Shown here: positions 30,322 to 32,562 of the stretch, piece by piece
Position numbering within the stretch: the first letter of the stretch is position 1
Layout of the letters: each line of letters opens with the position of its first letter
Origin: Synechococcales cyanobacterium CRU_2_2
GTDB taxonomy: Bacteria; Cyanobacteriota; Cyanobacteriia; PCC-9006; JAAUQQ01
NCBI GenBank assembly: GCA_012034805.1
Contig: JAAUOP010000046.1
Span: 1 to 32,562 of the forward strand
Reading direction: 5' to 3'
Length of the DNA: 32,562 nucleotides
Program-made: the position numbers and the translations under genes
Notes under the pieces: generated by a model
What the model saw: only the letters and a program-made list of their open reading frames with translations
Told to the model about the DNA's origin: nothing
The model's database searches: none

Positions 30322-30779
30322 GATTCAGCGATACCCAGCCCCATTAGGGTATTTAAGCGGCTGTCGCGATCGCCTTGCACGAGATGATCCCAGTCGGCAT
30401 TGGCCTGATGAACTGCTCTCACGACCCAGAATGCGCCAACCCGTTTCAGGTTGCGCAGGTCTCCTTCTGAGGGGTTTGTCGGGGTTTGGGTCTGGACGAT
30501 TGGGGCTGGGACGGTTTGCCTGGGGGCTGCATCGCTCCGGGGTAGGAACCTGTCACCGTCGCCCGAAGCTCGTCTCAACACGTTTCTGGCATTGCGATAA
30601 AACGCGTTGAACTGGGGGTGTGTTTGGGCGATCGCACCCAATTCCCCCACATGCTGCTCTAAGTTATTTTTCAACACCCTGATTTCCTCGGGCAGCTCAA
30701 TGCCTTCCTCGTGACACGTGTCTAGGGCTGCTGCGAAGGCGTTCAAAGCGAGTTGTTCGAGCGGACTAAGGGATGACAT
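30318..30779 (-). CDS. Protein B: shared N-terminal domain protein between CHAT and PIN genes
   Basis: MSSLSPLEQLALNAFAAALDTCHEEGIELPEEIRVLKNNLEQHVGELGAIAQTHPQFNAFYRNARNVLRRASGD..; ATGA overlap with the PIN gene; 3 nt after the CHAT stop. Confidence 0.85.
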   Translation of the reverse strand: MSSLSPLEQLALNAFAAALDTCHEEGIELPEEIRVLKNNLEQHVGELGAIAQTHPQFNAFYRNARNVLRRASGDGDRFLPRSDAAPRQTVPAPIVQTQTPTNPSEGDLRNLKRVGAFWVVRAVHQANADWDHLVQGDRDSRLNTLMGLGIAES

Positions 30780-30782
30780 GGT

Positions 30783-32562
30783 TTAGGTTCCGAGCCCCGC
30801 GAGCGTAAACGCGGCCCAGTAATAGGGGTGATCGTAACGGATCCGTGCTGGCTCCATTGTATCAAGGTCGTCCCGTTCCTCCGTCAGGAATTCCCGCACA
30901 TTTGCCGGTACATCGAGGCTGAGCCAGCGATCGTAGCGGGTTTTGAGTTGGGCCACGGTGAGGGTCCGCAGGGTTTGGCGGCTGTGGTGCAGGGCTGCGA
31001 TCGGCCCGAGATCAAGCTGGTCATAGAATTCAGCCATAAAGACCATGCTGGCCGCAGATTCCACGGTCCAGAGCGTACTGAGGACGTGGGGAATGCCTTG
31101 GGCCAGGAAGGCACTGGTGAGGCCGACGTATTCGGCGGTGATGGTTTGGTTGCCAGTCAGGGCGCTTTCGCAGCTGGCCAGGGTGACGAGGCTGTAGGTG
31201 TTCAGCGAAATTTGGCGCAGGTCTTGGACGGTGAGGGTGTCGTGACCTTTGAGGGCAAGGGCGGATTGTTTGGGGTCGTCGAAGTTGTAGCCAGCGTGGC
31301 CGTTGAAGTGGAGGATTTGGTGGGGTTGCCCGAGGACTTCGCTGACGTGGGCGGCTGTGGCTTCGGGAGCAGGAATCGTTTTAACGGTATGGGTGGTGCT
31401 GAGGAGCTGGTTGATCAGGTGGGTTTCGGCCTCGGCGTGGTACAGCGCACCCAAACCATCGTGGTCGGGCGCACTAATCGTCAAAGCCATCCGTAGGGAC
31501 GAACCGCCATTCGTTTGGCTCTTGGTTTGACCCAGGCCCGACGGGCGCAGGGTTTGGCCAAGCCGAATGCTGGGCAGAACGGTGGTTTGGTATTCGGGAA
31601 AAGCGTGGTGGAGCGGCAAGCGATGCAAGTCACGGTGGGGGACGAGGGTGAGATGGGTGATTTCGGCGGGAAGGCGGGCTTTGAGCGCGTCGAGTTGGAG
31701 GATTTGGGCGAGGCGGTTGAGTTTGTTCGGGAGCTCAGCGTACCAGACCGATTTTTTCGGGTTGCTGGTTTGGGTTTTGCTTTTGCTTTTGTCGATGTGG
31801 GCTACGTAGTTTTGGTTCCAGGTTTGGAGCCAGCCTTCGAGTTCGGTGATTTGTTTGAGGGCGGTTTGGGTGTCGGGGGCATGGAGGATTTGGAGGTCGA
31901 TATCTCTTTCGGCTCCGGCCCCGGCGGGCGAGGGAAGCAGGAGGAAGGTGGTGAGGGCGTTGGGGCTTTGGTGCCAGTAGAGGATGGCTTGGTGGGGTTG
32001 GAGTTGGAGTTGGGGGGCGTTGGTTTGGGCGTTGGTTTGGGCTTCGGCCAGGAGCCAGGTTATGAGGGCGTTTTTGTCGGTTTCGGCGGTTTCGAGGGCG
32101 GCTAGGTTTTTGCCTTGGCGAATGAGGAGATCGACGGTGAGTTGGTTGAAGTTGGGCAGGGTGCGGGCTAGGCGGTTGCGCTGGTCTTCGGTTGTGGCGG
32201 CATCTAGAATTCGAGCACGCAGGGCGGTGCCTTGGCGCAGGAGGGCGAAGATGGGTTCGTCGTGGGGGAGGCCGAGGGCGAGGTGGGTGGTGATCAGGCT
32301 TTGGAGGCTTTTTAGCTCGTCTTGGAGGTGGCCTGTTGCTCGGAAAATTTGGCTGGCCTGATCGTAAGCATCGCGGGCGGCGCGCCAGTAGGGGCGGGGG
32401 CTGGCTTGAAGGTTGGCGTGGTTCCAGTGGGCGTTGCCGAGTTGGTGTTGCAAGAAGGCGTGGCCGTAGGTGGGGGCGGGGCATTGGTGCAGTCCTTCTT
32501 GGAGGCTGGCGAGTTGGCCGGGGTAGCCGCGTTGGTTTAGGTGAGGATTTTTGAAGCGGAGG
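30783..32562 (-). CDS. TPR/CHAT domain (caspase-like) protease, N-terminus beyond window edge
   Basis: Catalytic-type motifs ILHFNGHAGYN (His) and YSLVTLASCESALTG (Cys); SAFLAQGIPHVLSTLWTV; PYYWAAFTLAGLG. The frame stays open to 32562 (..LRFKNPHLNQRGYPGQLASLQEGLHQC..), so the listed 32453 start is an artefact. Confidence 0.93.
   Translation of the reverse strand, partial: LRFKNPHLNQRGYPGQLASLQEGLHQCPAPTYGHAFLQHQLGNAHWNHANLQASPRPYWRAARDAYDQASQIFRATGHLQDELKSLQSLITTHLALGLPHDEPIFALLRQGTALRARILDAATTEDQRNRLARTLPNFNQLTVDLLIRQGKNLAALETAETDKNALITWLLAEAQTNAQTNAPQLQLQPHQAILYWHQSPNALTTFLLLPSPAGAGAERDIDLQILHAPDTQTALKQITELEGWLQTWNQNYVAHIDKSKSKTQTSNPKKSVWYAELPNKLNRLAQILQLDALKARLPAEITHLTLVPHRDLHRLPLHHAFPEYQTTVLPSIRLGQTLRPSGLGQTKSQTNGGSSLRMALTISAPDHDGLGALYHAEAETHLINQLLSTTHTVKTIPAPEATAAHVSEVLGQPHQILHFNGHAGYNFDDPKQSALALKGHDTLTVQDLRQISLNTYSLVTLASCESALTGNQTITAEYVGLTSAFLAQGIPHVLSTLWTVESAASMVFMAEFYDQLDLGPIAALHHSRQTLRTLTVAQLKTRYDRWLSLDVPANVREFLTEERDDLDTMEPARIRYDHPYYWAAFTLAGLGT

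Noticed and set aside
31515-32105. 196-aa plus-strand ORF rich in Gly/Val/Phe opposite the CHAT gene
   Set aside because: Mirror-frame ORF produced by the GC-rich coding bias of the CHAT/TPR gene; low-complexity translation with no family features.
31735-32484. 249-aa minus-strand ORF rich in Pro/Arg (MPRPHLRPRLLATPTRQRP..)
   Set aside because: Shifted frame of the same CHAT/TPR coding sequence; compositional artefact.

Overview
The window is a cyanobacterial chromosome segment. This is supported by frequent GCGATCGC (HIP1) octamers and by cyanobacteria-type families such as a PRC-barrel protein, a GDYXXLXY protein, Uma2 nucleases and a PEP-CTERM-like GDSL protein. Most of it is housekeeping: a WecG/TagA glycosyltransferase, pgi, xth, moaA, trpC, lpdA, a TrmH/SpoU methyltransferase, murA, a UbiB/ABC1 kinase, a PP2C phosphatase, cysK, a MacB-type permease, tRNA-Ser(TGA) and tRNA-Leu(CAG). 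The most interesting region is the right end, about 28.6-32.56 kb on the minus strand. There a TPR/CHAT caspase-like protease, cut by the window edge, is followed by a tight gene string. The string is small protein B, a PIN-domain RNase overlapping B by ATGA, protein A, and a small membrane protein. A and B share an N-terminal domain of about 75 aa (roughly two-thirds identical by my hand alignment). A is fused to a C-terminal glycine-zipper transmembrane segment. The bases just upstream of A still encode what looks like the C-terminal tail of a second CHAT gene, so the CHAT/adaptor module appears to have been duplicated and partly deleted. This is a candidate protease-triggered conflict system. 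A second theme is six single-base-type frameshifts in five genes, including the essential murA, mostly at short homopolymers. I read these mainly as a consensus-quality signal. I also found a dispersed palindromic repeat family, a MITE-like element, two copies of a GC-rich hairpin repeat, an inverted-HIP1 hairpin and an intergenic structured hairpin.
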